A DNA stretch of 64,000 bases from Sulfurimonas sp. (GTDB lineage: Bacteria > Campylobacterota > Campylobacteria > Campylobacterales > Sulfurimonadaceae): contig JAOFSE010000004.1 of the NCBI GenBank assembly GCA_028044295.1, forward strand, positions 97,748-161,747, written 5' to 3'. The first letter of the stretch is position 1; every line of letters begins with the position of its first letter. The position numbers were made by a program, and so were the translations under genes. Under the pieces are notes generated by a model, which searched no databases, had not been told where the DNA came from, and saw nothing but the letters and a program-made list of their open reading frames with translations. Of this stretch, positions 34,903 to 44,604 are shown one piece after another.

Positions 34903-37626
34903 TTATACTGCTACTGCAATATCTTCTTTTAATTTTTGAGAGATACCCAAAAGACCTATAGGGTCTATAGACATTATGATCTGACCATTTCCAAGAAGTG
35001 CCGTCCCGCTAAATAGAGGATGACCTTCCATTATACCTACTAAAGGTTTTTGAACAACATCTAATTGTCCTAAAAATTTATTTACAACAACAGCTAGTAA
35101 ATTATCTTTAATATTTAACACAACAATAGACAGTGGTTCATCTTTCATAGCTTCTTCGTTTAACATAGACTTTATAAAAAGTAGAGGAATAACTTCCCCT
35201 CTTATATATACAAATGGTTCATTATTTAAGTACTCAATTTCTTCACGTTCTAATTTAACTGTTTCAGAAACACTATCCATAGGAAGACCATAGTGTATAT
35301 CATTCATTTGAATATGAAGTAATGAAGTAACAGCTAATGACATAGGGATAGCAAGTGTAATTACTGTACCTTGATTTGATTTAGTTTTAATATTAATACT
35401 TCCACCAAAACCTTCAATAGATTTTTTTACAACATCCATACCAACACCACGTCCACTGAATTCTGTAATTTCATCCGCGGTTGACAGTCCTGGTAATAAT
35501 ACTAGTTCTGACATTTCATCTTCACTTAAAGCATCAATTTGCTCAGATGTCATTAGGCCTTTCTCTAGTACTTTATTTGCAACTTTTTTAACATTTATTC
35601 CAGCACCATCATCGATAATCTCTATAATAATTTTATCTGATTGAGCATAGGCTTTCAAATTAATATTACCGCTAGATGTTTTACCTTTTTTCTCTCTTTC
35701 ATCAGGCATTTCAATACCGTGATCAAGTGAATTTCTCATAATGTGAATCATTGGATCAGCTAACATTTCAATCATGTTTTTATCTAGCTTAGTCTCTCCA
35801 CCTTCCATTTCTAATTTAACTTTCTTACCAAGCTTTTTAGAAATGTCACGAACAAGTTTAGGGTATCTATCAAATACGTAAGAAACAGGTAACATTCTCA
35901 TACCCATTATCAAATCTTGTAACTGTTCTGAAAGACGATTGATAAATATATATTTATCCATTATCTCTCTTTTGATTACTTCATGAGTCATGCCAACAAT
36001 GTTATCAGCTAAGTATGGTAAAGAATTTTTTGCGACAAGTAATTCACCAACTACATTCATTAAACTATCAATAGAATTTTGTTCTATTTTAACAGTTTTT
36101 CCAACTACAGCTTTCTTAGTCTCTTCTGCTACCAACTCTACTTTTTTAGTCTCTTTAGCAGGTTTATCATTAGATTCTGACATTGTTTCTACCTTTGCTA
36201 TAGGCTGATCTTTTTGCTCAACAGGTGCTGGTGCTTCTTCAACCACTGTTTCTTCAACAACCACTTCTTCAGCTACTGTCTCAGTAGAGATACTCAATGC
36301 AGTTTCTAAATATGATTTTATATCCTCTTTAGTCGTTAAAGATGGAATATCTGAAGAAACGTTTCTTAAACTATCAAGAATACTGATTACTCTTTGTAAA
36401 TCTTCATCAGACTCAACATAATCAATTGCTTTTAGTTGCTGTTCTTGAATATTTTTTATTACACTTAGATTACTCTCATTTAATTCTATTTTTGAATCTG
36501 TCTCTGTTCCTTCCTTATTATCTGTTGTAACTTCAGCAGTATCATCTACAACAGAAGAGTCGGCAATATATACCTCCCCTTTATAAAGGTTTTCAAAAAA
36601 TCCATTTAACTTACTAAGATCGCTATCTTTAATTAAAGAAGATATATCTAAAAATCTTTTTAATTGTGCGTGCTGAAGTGTTGTAGAACCAACTAACTCC
36701 ATTGAGTTTTTCACTTCACTAATAACTGACTCTAAATCTAAATCTTCCGCAATTGAACTTAACTCTTTTAGAGAATCCAACTTATGGCCTGAGTCACCAG
36801 AATCAACACTCAATAAACCAAGTACATCTAAAGGTGTAAAACTAAGTTCATCAATAAAGTTAAAAAGAGAATCCTCAATTTCTTCATAAGTGGCATAAAC
36901 AAAAGCCGTTAATTGTATTTTTAAAAGTAAACCATCTTCATCTTCAGTTCCACTTAGTGCTTCTTTTGCATTATCGGCACTCATACATGAGTATATTCCA
37001 AGTACTTTGTCCCCTAAAAGTGTTAAAGTATATACAGGATCATTACCATACACCATACATGACTCATCTATATCAAAAGTTAGTGCATAAAAATTCTCTT
37101 CTTGACAGAACTCTTCATTTAAATCACTATTTTTGAGATTGATTTTTTGATTAGAAGTTTTAAATTTATTAAATGGTAAGTTTATAACTGATTGAGGATT
37201 AGTATTTAAAATAAATGGTATATTCCATTCAGCTTCACCACTATCTTCCTTACCCATTTGGTTTTTTAAATCCAGAACAATTTTTTCAACAGTATCTTCA
37301 TCTGCATCTACTATGTCGCCCGTTTCTTCTGCAGCTTCTATTAAATTAAGAACTTCATCAAATGCATTATATAAAGAGTCTGTCATACCATCAACAAATG
37401 GAATTTGATCGGCTCTTAACATATCAAGAAGGTCTTCAGCATGATGTGTTATTTCTTGAACACTTAAAAAACCAACAATACCACTACCACCTTTTAAAGT
37501 ATGTGCAGCACGGAATATTGAATTTAAAAGCTCAGGGTCATCACCACCTATACCCTCTATATTTTGATCTATAAAAGCTAAATTTTCTCTAGCTTCACTT
37601 AAAAACTGTTCTAATAATGGATTCAT
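34903..37626 (-). CDS. cheA: Chemotaxis histidine kinase CheA, long form
   Basis: This 907-residue CheA has an HPt domain (1-115) with phospho-acceptor His42 in RAAHTLKGGS. A second domain at about 178-265 has a GNDP motif (194-197) of the type I recall from CheAs of non-motility clusters. A helical region (280-445), a Glu/Val/Ala-rich linker (450-505), the P3 dimerisation helices (from about 515) and HATPase P4 (HIMRNSLDHGIE, DDGAGIN, GRGVGMDVV) follow. The CheW-like P5 (about 770-900) completes it. There is no C-terminal receiver. All kinase residues are present, so it should be active and pass phosphate to the two neighbouring CheY proteins. Confidence 0.93.
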   Translation of the reverse strand: MNPLLEQFLSEARENLAFIDQNIEGIGGDDPELLNSIFRAAHTLKGGSGIVGFLSVQEITHHAEDLLDMLRADQIPFVDGMTDSLYNAFDEVLNLIEAAEETGDIVDADEDTVEKIVLDLKNQMGKEDSGEAEWNIPFILNTNPQSVINLPFNKFKTSNQKINLKNSDLNEEFCQEENFYALTFDIDESCMVYGNDPVYTLTLLGDKVLGIYSCMSADNAKEALSGTEDEDGLLLKIQLTAFVYATYEEIEDSLFNFIDELSFTPLDVLGLLSVDSGDSGHKLDSLKELSSIAEDLDLESVISEVKNSMELVGSTTLQHAQLKRFLDISSLIKDSDLSKLNGFFENLYKGEVYIADSSVVDDTAEVTTDNKEGTETDSKIELNESNLSVIKNIQEQQLKAIDYVESDEDLQRVISILDSLRNVSSDIPSLTTKEDIKSYLETALSISTETVAEEVVVEETVVEEAPAPVEQKDQPIAKVETMSESNDKPAKETKKVELVAEETKKAVVGKTVKIEQNSIDSLMNVVGELLVAKNSLPYLADNIVGMTHEVIKREIMDKYIFINRLSEQLQDLIMGMRMLPVSYVFDRYPKLVRDISKKLGKKVKLEMEGGETKLDKNMIEMLADPMIHIMRNSLDHGIEMPDEREKKGKTSSGNINLKAYAQSDKIIIEIIDDGAGINVKKVANKVLEKGLMTSEQIDALSEDEMSELVLLPGLSTADEITEFSGRGVGMDVVKKSIEGFGGSINIKTKSNQGTVITLAIPMSLAVTSLLHIQMNDIHYGLPMDSVSETVKLEREEIEYLNNEPFVYIRGEVIPLLFIKSMLNEEAMKDEPLSIVVLNIKDNLLAVVVNKFLGQLDVVQKPLVGIMEGHPLFSGTALLGNGQIIMSIDPIGLLGISQKLKEDIAVAV

Positions 37627-37636
37627 ATTATCTCCC

Positions 37637-38002
37637 TTAACTGTTTAATAAAATATCAATGTATGCTTGCAAAACATCAGGTTTTATAGGTTTAGTCTCA
37701 AACATATTAGCGCCTACTTTATAAGCTGAGATTTTATCATCTTCTTTTGCTTGAGTCGTAACCATAATAACTGGAGACTTTTTATATGCTTCTTGTTTTC
37801 TTAGATCGGCGATAAAAGAGTACCCATCCATGATAGGCATATTTACATCTACTAAAAAAAGGTCAATGTTTGAGTCTAAACTTCTTTCTAATGCTTCCAT
37901 TCCATTTTCAGCTTCTACTACTTCTATACCCATTGATTTAAGTATAGAACCATGATAGTTTCTAACTGTCTTTGAATCATCTACAACCATTACTTTTGAC
38001 AT
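37637..38002 (-). CDS. cheY: CheY-type response regulator (first of two)
   Basis: A single receiver of 121 residues with acidic pocket Asp8/Asp9, phospho-acceptor Asp52 (LVDVNMPIMDG), Thr82 and Lys104 (ETKPIKP). There is no output domain, so it acts by protein binding. It is located 10 nt upstream of cheA and 8 nt after the CheZ-like gene. Which of the two CheY proteins reaches the flagellar motor, if either, cannot be told from sequence. Confidence 0.9.
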   Translation of the reverse strand: MSKVMVVDDSKTVRNYHGSILKSMGIEVVEAENGMEALERSLDSNIDLFLVDVNMPIMDGYSFIADLRKQEAYKKSPVIMVTTQAKEDDKISAYKVGANMFETKPIKPDVLQAYIDILLNS

Positions 38003-38010
38003 AATATCTC

Positions 38011-38412
38011 CTAAAAAAATTCTATTTCTTCTTGATCATCATGACCAAGTTTACCTGAAAATGCATCTCGTCTATCTTTTGCTATTTCAAGTGTTTTTGT
38101 TAGTTTTACATTTAGTTTATTAAATGATTCACTAGCAACTTTCTCATCAGACAGATAGGCATTTTCAAAAATTTCTATACTTTTTTGAACACTGTCAATT
38201 GCTTCAATACTAGCAGTTAGCTGTTGAGAGATGATATCTTGATACTGTAATGACTTAACAGCATTATCGTCTAACTCGATATTGTTTTTTTCAAGAAATT
38301 CATCAAGCATCATCATCGAATCCTGAGACATTTGAATAGTATCAAGTTCTACATCTTTTAAATGTTTTAACAGTTCACTTATTGAAGATAGCATATTCAT
38401 ATTTTGCTCCAC
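38011..38412 (-). CDS. Compact CheZ-like CheY phosphatase candidate
   Basis: This 133-residue, all-helical protein has a QYQDIISQQL motif in which Asp59 and Gln63 fit the catalytic D-x3-Q pair of E. coli CheZ (DFQDLTGQ). The C-terminal tail HDDQEEIEFF is acidic and ends in Phe, like the CheZ peptide that docks on CheY. It is much shorter than CheZ (214 residues in E. coli). It lies between two cheY genes, as expected for a CheY phosphatase. The GTG start directly follows the preceding cheY stop. The identity is inferred from motif, tail and context. Confidence 0.65.
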   Translation of the reverse strand: MEQNMNMLSSISELLKHLKDVELDTIQMSQDSMMMLDEFLEKNNIELDDNAVKSLQYQDIISQQLTASIEAIDSVQKSIEIFENAYLSDEKVASESFNKLNVKLTKTLEIAKDRRDAFSGKLGHDDQEEIEFF

Positions 38413-38784
38413 TTATGTAAGTCTTAATACTCTTGTTATAGCTTGTTTTAACTGAGCCGGATTAAATGGTTTAACTATCCATCCTGTTAGTCCTAAAGCT
38501 TTACCTTTTTGTTTTAATTCTGCTTTTGTTTCAGTAGTCAACATAAGACAAGGTGTTCTACTTGTAGAAGGTATTCCTCTTAGAGCCTCTAAAAATTCAA
38601 ACCCATTCATTACTGGCATATTTAAATCTGTAATAATTAAATCAGGTGTCATACCTGCCTTAATTTCCGCTAAAGCAGTTTGGGCTTCTGTGTATTGTTT
38701 AACCTCAATTGGCATTGAATTTGTAACCATCCTTGTCGAAGCTAAGGCTGTTTCACTATCGTCTATAAATATTACTAATGGCAT
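38413..38784 (-). CDS. cheY: CheY-type response regulator (second of two)
   Basis: A receiver of 123 residues with Asp8/Asp9, phospho-acceptor Asp53 (ITDLNMPVMNG), Thr83 and Lys105 (WIVKPFNP). The sequence differs clearly from the other CheY in this operon, so they are not recent duplicates. It is followed by the CheZ-like gene with no gap and preceded by cheR. Confidence 0.9.
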   Translation of the reverse strand: MPLVIFIDDSETALASTRMVTNSMPIEVKQYTEAQTALAEIKAGMTPDLIITDLNMPVMNGFEFLEALRGIPSTSRTPCLMLTTETKAELKQKGKALGLTGWIVKPFNPAQLKQAITRVLRLT

Positions 38785-38794
38785 ATATTTTCTC

Positions 38795-39625
38795 CTATTT
38801 TTGATAAATTAAGCAGTTATTTACTTTTTGTGCGTTGAACACAGAAACAATACGGCTCATATATTCAGCATGTCCTAATAGGACATAACCACCTGGGTTT
38901 AACATATCGTAAAATGTCATTGCAACCTCTTTTCTAGAAGCATCATCAAAATATATCAACATATTTCTAGAAAAAATTACATCGAATTTTCCAAGCTTTC
39001 TCATTTGCTGTTTGTCGAATACATTAGCTACTTGAAAATCCACACTACCATGTAAATCTTCTCCTATTTCGTAGCCAAATTTCTTTTTTGTAAACCAGTT
39101 ACTCAAAGTCACTGGTGGTATAGCATGAACAGATCTCTCAGTATAACTAGCTTTGTTAGCTTTCTCTATAACAGTTGAATCTATATCTATACCAACAACT
39201 TCAATATCTCTTTCTTCTACAACCTTACCCTCTTCTACAATATGAAGAATAATAGAATAAGGCTCTTCTCCCGTAGAACATGGTGCTGAAAGTATTCTAA
39301 TTGGTTTTGATGCTGGCAACTTTTTGTGTAAATTTGGTAAAATATGATTTGCCAGAACTTCAAACTGGTCTTTTTCTCTGAAAAAATATGTCTCATTCAC
39401 AGTAACAGCATTCATAAGTTCTTGGAATTCTATGCCATCACTATCGTCAAAGCGAAGTGCAAAAAAGTATTTTCTAAAGTTGTCAATTTCCAACTCTTTA
39501 GCACGTTTATCTACATACTTAGCTATTTTATCATAATGCTTATCTGCTTCAAGGTAAATTCCACTTTTTCTATAGATAAATTCACCTATCTTTGCAAAAT
39601 TTTCTTTTGATAATATATATGACAT
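38795..39625 (-). CDS. cheR: Chemotaxis protein methyltransferase CheR
   Basis: CheR adds methyl groups from SAM to receptor glutamates for adaptation. The N-terminal helical domain (1-85) includes TVNETYFFRE, which is a family hallmark. The Rossmann domain has ILSAPCSTGEEPYSI (about 105-120), VVGIDIDSTVIEKA and FDVIFSRNMLIYFD. At 276 residues it has the usual length and no TPR or pentapeptide-binding extension was seen. The partner is CheB two genes upstream, with the HEAT protein between. Confidence 0.95.
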   Translation of the reverse strand: MSYILSKENFAKIGEFIYRKSGIYLEADKHYDKIAKYVDKRAKELEIDNFRKYFFALRFDDSDGIEFQELMNAVTVNETYFFREKDQFEVLANHILPNLHKKLPASKPIRILSAPCSTGEEPYSIILHIVEEGKVVEERDIEVVGIDIDSTVIEKANKASYTERSVHAIPPVTLSNWFTKKKFGYEIGEDLHGSVDFQVANVFDKQQMRKLGKFDVIFSRNMLIYFDDASRKEVAMTFYDMLNPGGYVLLGHAEYMSRIVSVFNAQKVNNCLIYQK

Positions 39626-39629
39626 ATAA

Positions 39630-40253
39630 CTACCCTTTTATCATTGAGATCGCACCATCTACGGCAAACTCAACGTATACTTCACCCTTAAATCTTGGTT
39701 TTAATGATTCAAGTAACTCTATATCTTCTTCTTCACCAATCTCACCCATATAATCAACTGCTGTCATAGCGACGTTTATATCCTCTTCTGTCTCAAGAAG
39801 TTCAATTAACATATCACGAGATTCAGAAAAATTAACATCACCCAATACATTGATAGCAAAAATTCTCAAGTCCCTATCATCACCAATTAAGAACTTAACA
39901 ATATAGTATTTAATTGCAGTTCCATAATCCCTTAACATAGATATACCTAAATTTCTAATATAAGCATTATCAAGTTTTAAAAGATCCATAATAGCTTCAA
40001 TTGGAGCTATCTCTGGATCAACTGTAGATAGAACACTGGCTATTTTAGTTAAAACCTTTTTATCAGTTCGCTCAGGGTTAATTAAAGACACTAAATATTC
40101 TGGTCCACCTTCAAACTTAACTATCTCTTCTACAGCATAATCTTTTTTGCTAGGATCTGTATTATCCTGACAATAAGCCTGTGCATCTTCCAGTGTTGCA
40201 AAAGTCGGTAAGTCTTCAATAACTTGTGCTACATGATTTTTAACTAAAGGCAT
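39630..40253 (-). CDS. HEAT-repeat protein between cheR and cheB
   Basis: The 207-residue protein consists of paired helices with HEAT-like spacing (for example AYIRNLGISMLRDYG, LRIFAINVLGDVNFSESRDML and VAMTAVDYMGEIGEEEDIELL), starting around residue 35. HEAT repeats make curved protein-binding surfaces; several chemosensory operons of the non-flagellar type carry one. It probably acts as an adaptor in the array or modifies CheR/CheB action; this is inference. It is 5 nt from cheR and 12 nt from cheB. Confidence 0.8.
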   Translation of the reverse strand: MPLVKNHVAQVIEDLPTFATLEDAQAYCQDNTDPSKKDYAVEEIVKFEGGPEYLVSLINPERTDKKVLTKIASVLSTVDPEIAPIEAIMDLLKLDNAYIRNLGISMLRDYGTAIKYYIVKFLIGDDRDLRIFAINVLGDVNFSESRDMLIELLETEEDINVAMTAVDYMGEIGEEEDIELLESLKPRFKGEVYVEFAVDGAISMIKG

Positions 40254-40265
40254 TACATACTCCTA

Positions 40266-41327
40266 CTATTTTAGTGTTGCTATTTTTTTCAAAATATTTT
40301 TAAAGTCCAATTGTTCTGAGACTCCACCACGATCATATGCTTCTTTTGGCATACCATAAACTGTTGCACTACTTTCACTTTCACCTAATGTATATCCCCC
40401 ATTAGTTTTGATTTCAACCATACCATCTGCTCCATCATCACCAATACCAGTTAAGATAACACCAATTATATTTTTAGCACCAAACACTTGTAATGCACTA
40501 TGCATCATATCATTAACACTAGGGTGAAAAAAATTACTACCCTTATCTTGATCTTCTCTAACAACTATTTTACCTGATGTTTTTTTTGCAAAGTTAAGAT
40601 GTACTCCACCGCGTGCTAAATATATGTTACCTGGTAATATTTCCATATTTTTAGTAGTTTCATACACAGCAAGAGAACTTGCTTTATCAAGTCTTTGAGC
40701 AAAAGCTTCAGTAAACTGTGCTGGCATATGCTGAACTATACATACTGGATACTTATAGTTATAAGGTAATGATGCACATATCTGTTCAATAAGTCCAGGA
40801 CCACCAGTTGATGAGCCAATAAGTACTATTTTCTCAATCTCTTTGACTTCACTAACTGGTCCACTCTCATCTCTAGTTACTACTTTTCTTCTAACAGGAG
40901 GACGGCTAGTAGGTTTATTCGCAACTAGTCTTCTTTTAGGTATACGACTAAGAGACTTTACTTTTGTAATGATTTCATCATAATTATCAACTTTACCAAC
41001 ATTCATTGTTCCTGGCTTAGATATATAATCAATAGCTCCTAGGTCCAATGCATCCATTGTAATAGAAGCATTCTCTGTTGTTAATGAGCTTACCATTAAA
41101 ATAGCTGTAGGCTGCTGTTGCATAATTAACTTAACCGCCTCAATACCATCCATAATTGGCATATTTATATCCATTGTAATAACATCGTATTGCATTGAAG
41201 TTGCTTTTTCCACAGCCTCTTTACCATTTTTTGCTATATCAATGTCAAAATTTAAAGTAGCTATGATTTCTGTTAATTGCTTTCTTACTAAAGCAGAATC
41301 ATCTACAATTAATACTTTTTTCGCCAC
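40266..41327 (-). CDS. cheB: Chemotaxis methylesterase/deamidase CheB
   Basis: CheB removes methyl groups or deamidates receptors when its receiver is phosphorylated by CheA. The receiver (1-120) has Asp53 (TMDINMPIMDG). After a basic linker (125-155), the esterase domain has the triad Ser173 (IGSSTGG), His200 (VQHMP) and Asp298 (LTGIGDDGADG). The start is GTG, sharing one base with the stop of the triple-CheW gene (TAGTG), so these are translationally coupled. The presence of both CheB and CheR implies that the receptor is adapted by methylation. Confidence 0.95.
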   Translation of the reverse strand: MAKKVLIVDDSALVRKQLTEIIATLNFDIDIAKNGKEAVEKATSMQYDVITMDINMPIMDGIEAVKLIMQQQPTAILMVSSLTTENASITMDALDLGAIDYISKPGTMNVGKVDNYDEIITKVKSLSRIPKRRLVANKPTSRPPVRRKVVTRDESGPVSEVKEIEKIVLIGSSTGGPGLIEQICASLPYNYKYPVCIVQHMPAQFTEAFAQRLDKASSLAVYETTKNMEILPGNIYLARGGVHLNFAKKTSGKIVVREDQDKGSNFFHPSVNDMMHSALQVFGAKNIIGVILTGIGDDGADGMVEIKTNGGYTLGESESSATVYGMPKEAYDRGGVSEQLDFKNILKKIATLK

Positions 41328-42697
41328 TATTTAGCCTTTCTTAAAACTAGATCTTCTACATCCATTGATAGGACTAATCTTTTACCATCATCTAAGTGTA
41401 AGACACTTTTAAAGATATCATCATCTTGCTCTTGATCCTCATGCGATAATACATCTAAAATATCACTAATACTATCAACTACAAAACATACTTTATTATC
41501 AGCTATAGTACAAACAATAATTTTTGAATCTTCATTTGCAATAGCTTCTATACCAAGTTTATCAAATAGTGATACTATTGGTACAATTTGACCTCTAATG
41601 TTAATTATTCCATCAACATCATCATCACTATATGCGACTTCCGTTGATGTAACAATATCAATAATCTCTGCAACGTATTTAACATCAAATGCATATTCTT
41701 TTCCAGACAACTTAAATACGATCACCTCTTTAGAGTCTTCTTTATCTTGTGATTCATCATCTGTCATATCATTGCGGTTTGATTCAATATATGCTTTATT
41801 CTCATCAAAAATCATATCAATAATTTCTCTATCAAAAAAAGAAACTAATGAGTCTTCATCATGTATGACACCAGAAATTTTATTTTTTTTACTAGCACCA
41901 TCAATATATTCAACATCTTTTTTGAGTATACTTTTGATATCAATAATTTCATCTACTAAAAGACCTATTGTTTCATTATTATGTGAGGCAATAAGTATTC
42001 TATTTTTATCACTATCTATACCAGTAAAGCCATAGTAAGTTCTCAAGTCCATTACTGCGACTAATTCATCTCTCAAAGTGATGAGTCCCATCAACTCTTT
42101 TGAGCTACCTGCAATTTCAGTATAGTTAACATCAGGTAAGATTATTTCTCTTAAAAAATCAATCTCTAATGCAAAATTTTCATTACCCATTGCAAAAACA
42201 AGGAATCTACTACTATCTTCTTCTACTGTATTTTGATCTTTAATTTTACCATTATGAATCTCTTTGGGCTTTATATTTATCCCATTTATCCTGGATATTA
42301 AGATATCAAGAGATAACACTTGAACTAACGAGTCCTTATATTTATAAATAGCTAATACTGGATCATCTTTATTGTCTAAATAATCAATATGACTCTCTTT
42401 AATCGTAACTGTATTATATATTTCACTTACTAAAAGAGCATTTGTATCATGGGTGTCATTAAGGCTAATTAGCCTACTAGAACTAGCTTCCATATCTACT
42501 TCATCTACATTTAACAAAAGATTTAAATCAACCATAGCTACAATACTTCCACCAACACCACATAAACCTCTTGTACAACTTGGTCTAAAAGGAAGAGGCA
42601 TAAGTGATGGAACTCTAGAAATCTGGTTTATATCATCTGTAGATATACCATAACTCTCAGAACCATTTTTAATGATTAATATCTCTTGAATTTGCAT
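41327..42697 (-). CDS. Protein of three tandem CheW domains
   Basis: The 456 residues divide into three CheW-like domains: about 1-145 (ending LVQVLSLDILI), about 160-300 (FAMGNENFALEIDFLREII, LITLRDELVAVMDLRTYYG) and about 320-456 (FKLSGKEYAFDVKYVAEII, IINIRGQIVPIVSLFDKLG). Only the third keeps the canonical RG-x-(I/V)P motif. There is no receiver domain, so this is not CheV. A linear string of CheW modules could bridge receptor trimers or link neighbouring rings in an array. It sits between the receptor gene and cheB. Confidence 0.9.
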   Translation of the reverse strand: MQIQEILIIKNGSESYGISTDDINQISRVPSLMPLPFRPSCTRGLCGVGGSIVAMVDLNLLLNVDEVDMEASSSRLISLNDTHDTNALLVSEIYNTVTIKESHIDYLDNKDDPVLAIYKYKDSLVQVLSLDILISRINGINIKPKEIHNGKIKDQNTVEEDSSRFLVFAMGNENFALEIDFLREIILPDVNYTEIAGSSKELMGLITLRDELVAVMDLRTYYGFTGIDSDKNRILIASHNNETIGLLVDEIIDIKSILKKDVEYIDGASKKNKISGVIHDEDSLVSFFDREIIDMIFDENKAYIESNRNDMTDDESQDKEDSKEVIVFKLSGKEYAFDVKYVAEIIDIVTSTEVAYSDDDVDGIINIRGQIVPIVSLFDKLGIEAIANEDSKIIVCTIADNKVCFVVDSISDILDVLSHEDQEQDDDIFKSVLHLDDGKRLVLSMDVEDLVLRKAK

Positions 42698-42700
42698 TTT

Positions 42701-44587
42701 TTAACCTTGTTGAAGCTCATCTGCCATAACAGCTAACTCTTCTACACCCTCACCAATATGAGACACTGTGTCTATGATTAATTCACTAGCTTTACGAGAT
42801 TCCATAGCATTTTTAGCACTTAACTCAACAGCTTTTTGTATTTCATTAATACCGATAAGAACTTGTTCCATACCTTCTAAATTTTGATCATTTACAGTTT
42901 TTAAACCTGTGTATCTATCTAAAAGATCTACCAAACCATCAATAATTTTCATAATATCGTTTATAAGTTCATCTATAGAGTTTTGTTCTGTACCTTGAGA
43001 AGCTAAAAGATCATTCCAATCAACTTTAACTGTATCAATTTCAGAATTCATAGACTCTACAATATCATTAATTTTATCAGTATTTGATTCTGAATCTTTT
43101 GCTAAGTTTCTAATATCAGCAGCAACAACTGCGAAACCTTTTCCAAAATCACCAGCACGAGCTGCCTCAATAGATCCACTAATTGCTAACATATTTAACT
43201 GAACAATAGAGTTAGAAATATTACCAACTGTTTTATCAACATTTTTAGTCTCTTTTACAATTACACCTAGTTCAGAAGCTGCACTATTACCTTGAGATAT
43301 TGAGTCACCAAAAGCTCCTCTAATCTCTGTTACTGTGTTTTTAACAACATTAAAAGATATTTTTAAAAGATCAAAGTTTCTTCTAGCAATTTCAATTAGT
43401 TTATCTATATCTTTTGCAGCTAAAATACCAGCTTCAACGAGATCTTTATTTTTAATTGAGCTCTGATTTGTAGATTGTGATGAAGATTCAATTTGATTTA
43501 ATGCATCTGTAACATTTTCAAGAGCACCTTGAATCTCTTCCATTGAAGCACCAATTCCATCAGCTGAAAGTGCTATATCTTCTGCTGACTTCATAGTATC
43601 AGTAGAGAATTTAAGTTCTTCTGCTAAATTTGACAGTTCTTTAATATCATCTTCTGTTTGAGATAGCGCACCTGATTGAACATCAATACTGTTTAAAGTT
43701 TGTTCTACAGAAAGAGCTATTTCACCAGATTCTTTTGCAATACTTTGAGAACCATCGTTAATTTTTCTTACTACATCACCAAGTTTATTTGTGTATGTAC
43801 TAACACTTCTTGCAGCTTCAACTGAATAAACGGCAATTTTAGTAAGTTCTTCCATTTTCTGACTAAGAACATTACCTTTAGAACCATTTTCAGATATAGT
43901 TTTTGTAGTACCACCGATACTAGAAATAATATTATCTATGCTTCCTTGTATTTTAGTAACTAATTCTGAAATAAACTCTGCATTTTTTTCACTTTCACCA
44001 GCTAAAGCACGAGTTTCATCAGCAACAACTGCGAAACCTTTACCATGTTCTTTCGCACGAGATGCCTCAATAGCAGCATTTAGTGCTAAAAGATTCGTTT
44101 GGTCTGCAATTTTTGCAATAAAGCCAACAGCATCACCAATATTTTGTGAACTTACTTTTAGCTCTTCACTTTTCTCAGAAGATTCTGATGCAACCTTTAC
44201 AGCTTTATCCATTCTAGATACAGATCCATTAATCTTCTCCACCGAAGACATAATATTGTCACCAGCTGAGAGAGTTGATGTAATAACGGTATCAATAGTA
44301 GAAGTCATTCTATTAATGTTTGTATTAATATTTTTCACATTTGAAAGCGCTTGCTCACTTGCACCGCTATTTTCTTCAGCAGCAGTTGCAATTTGTTCCA
44401 TTGAAGATTTTAACTCTTCGATAGCACTTACACTCTCTTGTGCATTTTCTAATATAGTATTAGACACACCTGCTATACTCTCAGATATTTGTTGTTGTTT
44501 AGCCAAAGTTCTTTGTTTTCTTTTGTCATTTCCAGAAGATGAAACAACTGCAGATGAAGATCCTGAACCGTTTTTCATTAAAGCCAT
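42701..44587 (-). CDS. Soluble methyl-accepting chemotaxis protein with two signalling tips
   Basis: This 628-residue, entirely helical receptor has no membrane segment and no sensor domain. It has two separate hairpin tips: the first around 163-198 ([29 protein letters not shown]) and the second around 463-497 ([29 protein letters not shown]). Each is flanked by long heptad helices. This arrangement matches DosM, the double-signalling-domain receptor of the cytoplasmic array in Vibrio cholerae, as I remember it. AAAAGGA precedes the ATG. With no input domain, it probably gets its signal from the PAS protein encoded 17 nt upstream. Confidence 0.92.
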   Translation of the reverse strand: MALMKNGSGSSSAVVSSSGNDKRKQRTLAKQQQISESIAGVSNTILENAQESVSAIEELKSSMEQIATAAEENSGASEQALSNVKNINTNINRMTSTIDTVITSTLSAGDNIMSSVEKINGSVSRMDKAVKVASESSEKSEELKVSSQNIGDAVGFIAKIADQTNLLALNAAIEASRAKEHGKGFAVVADETRALAGESEKNAEFISELVTKIQGSIDNIISSIGGTTKTISENGSKGNVLSQKMEELTKIAVYSVEAARSVSTYTNKLGDVVRKINDGSQSIAKESGEIALSVEQTLNSIDVQSGALSQTEDDIKELSNLAEELKFSTDTMKSAEDIALSADGIGASMEEIQGALENVTDALNQIESSSQSTNQSSIKNKDLVEAGILAAKDIDKLIEIARRNFDLLKISFNVVKNTVTEIRGAFGDSISQGNSAASELGVIVKETKNVDKTVGNISNSIVQLNMLAISGSIEAARAGDFGKGFAVVAADIRNLAKDSESNTDKINDIVESMNSEIDTVKVDWNDLLASQGTEQNSIDELINDIMKIIDGLVDLLDRYTGLKTVNDQNLEGMEQVLIGINEIQKAVELSAKNAMESRKASELIIDTVSHIGEGVEELAVMADELQQG

Positions 44588-44604
44588 TATTATTTCCTTT
44601 TATC

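Noticed and set aside
41598..42035. A 145-codon open frame on the + strand opposite the triple-CheW gene
   Set aside because: It is antisense to three recognisable CheW domains and its Ser/Ile-rich translation has no motif.
41327..42697. CheV as the identity of the three-domain coupling protein
   Set aside because: CheV has one CheW domain plus a receiver. No receiver with an acidic pocket and phospho-acceptor Asp is present here.
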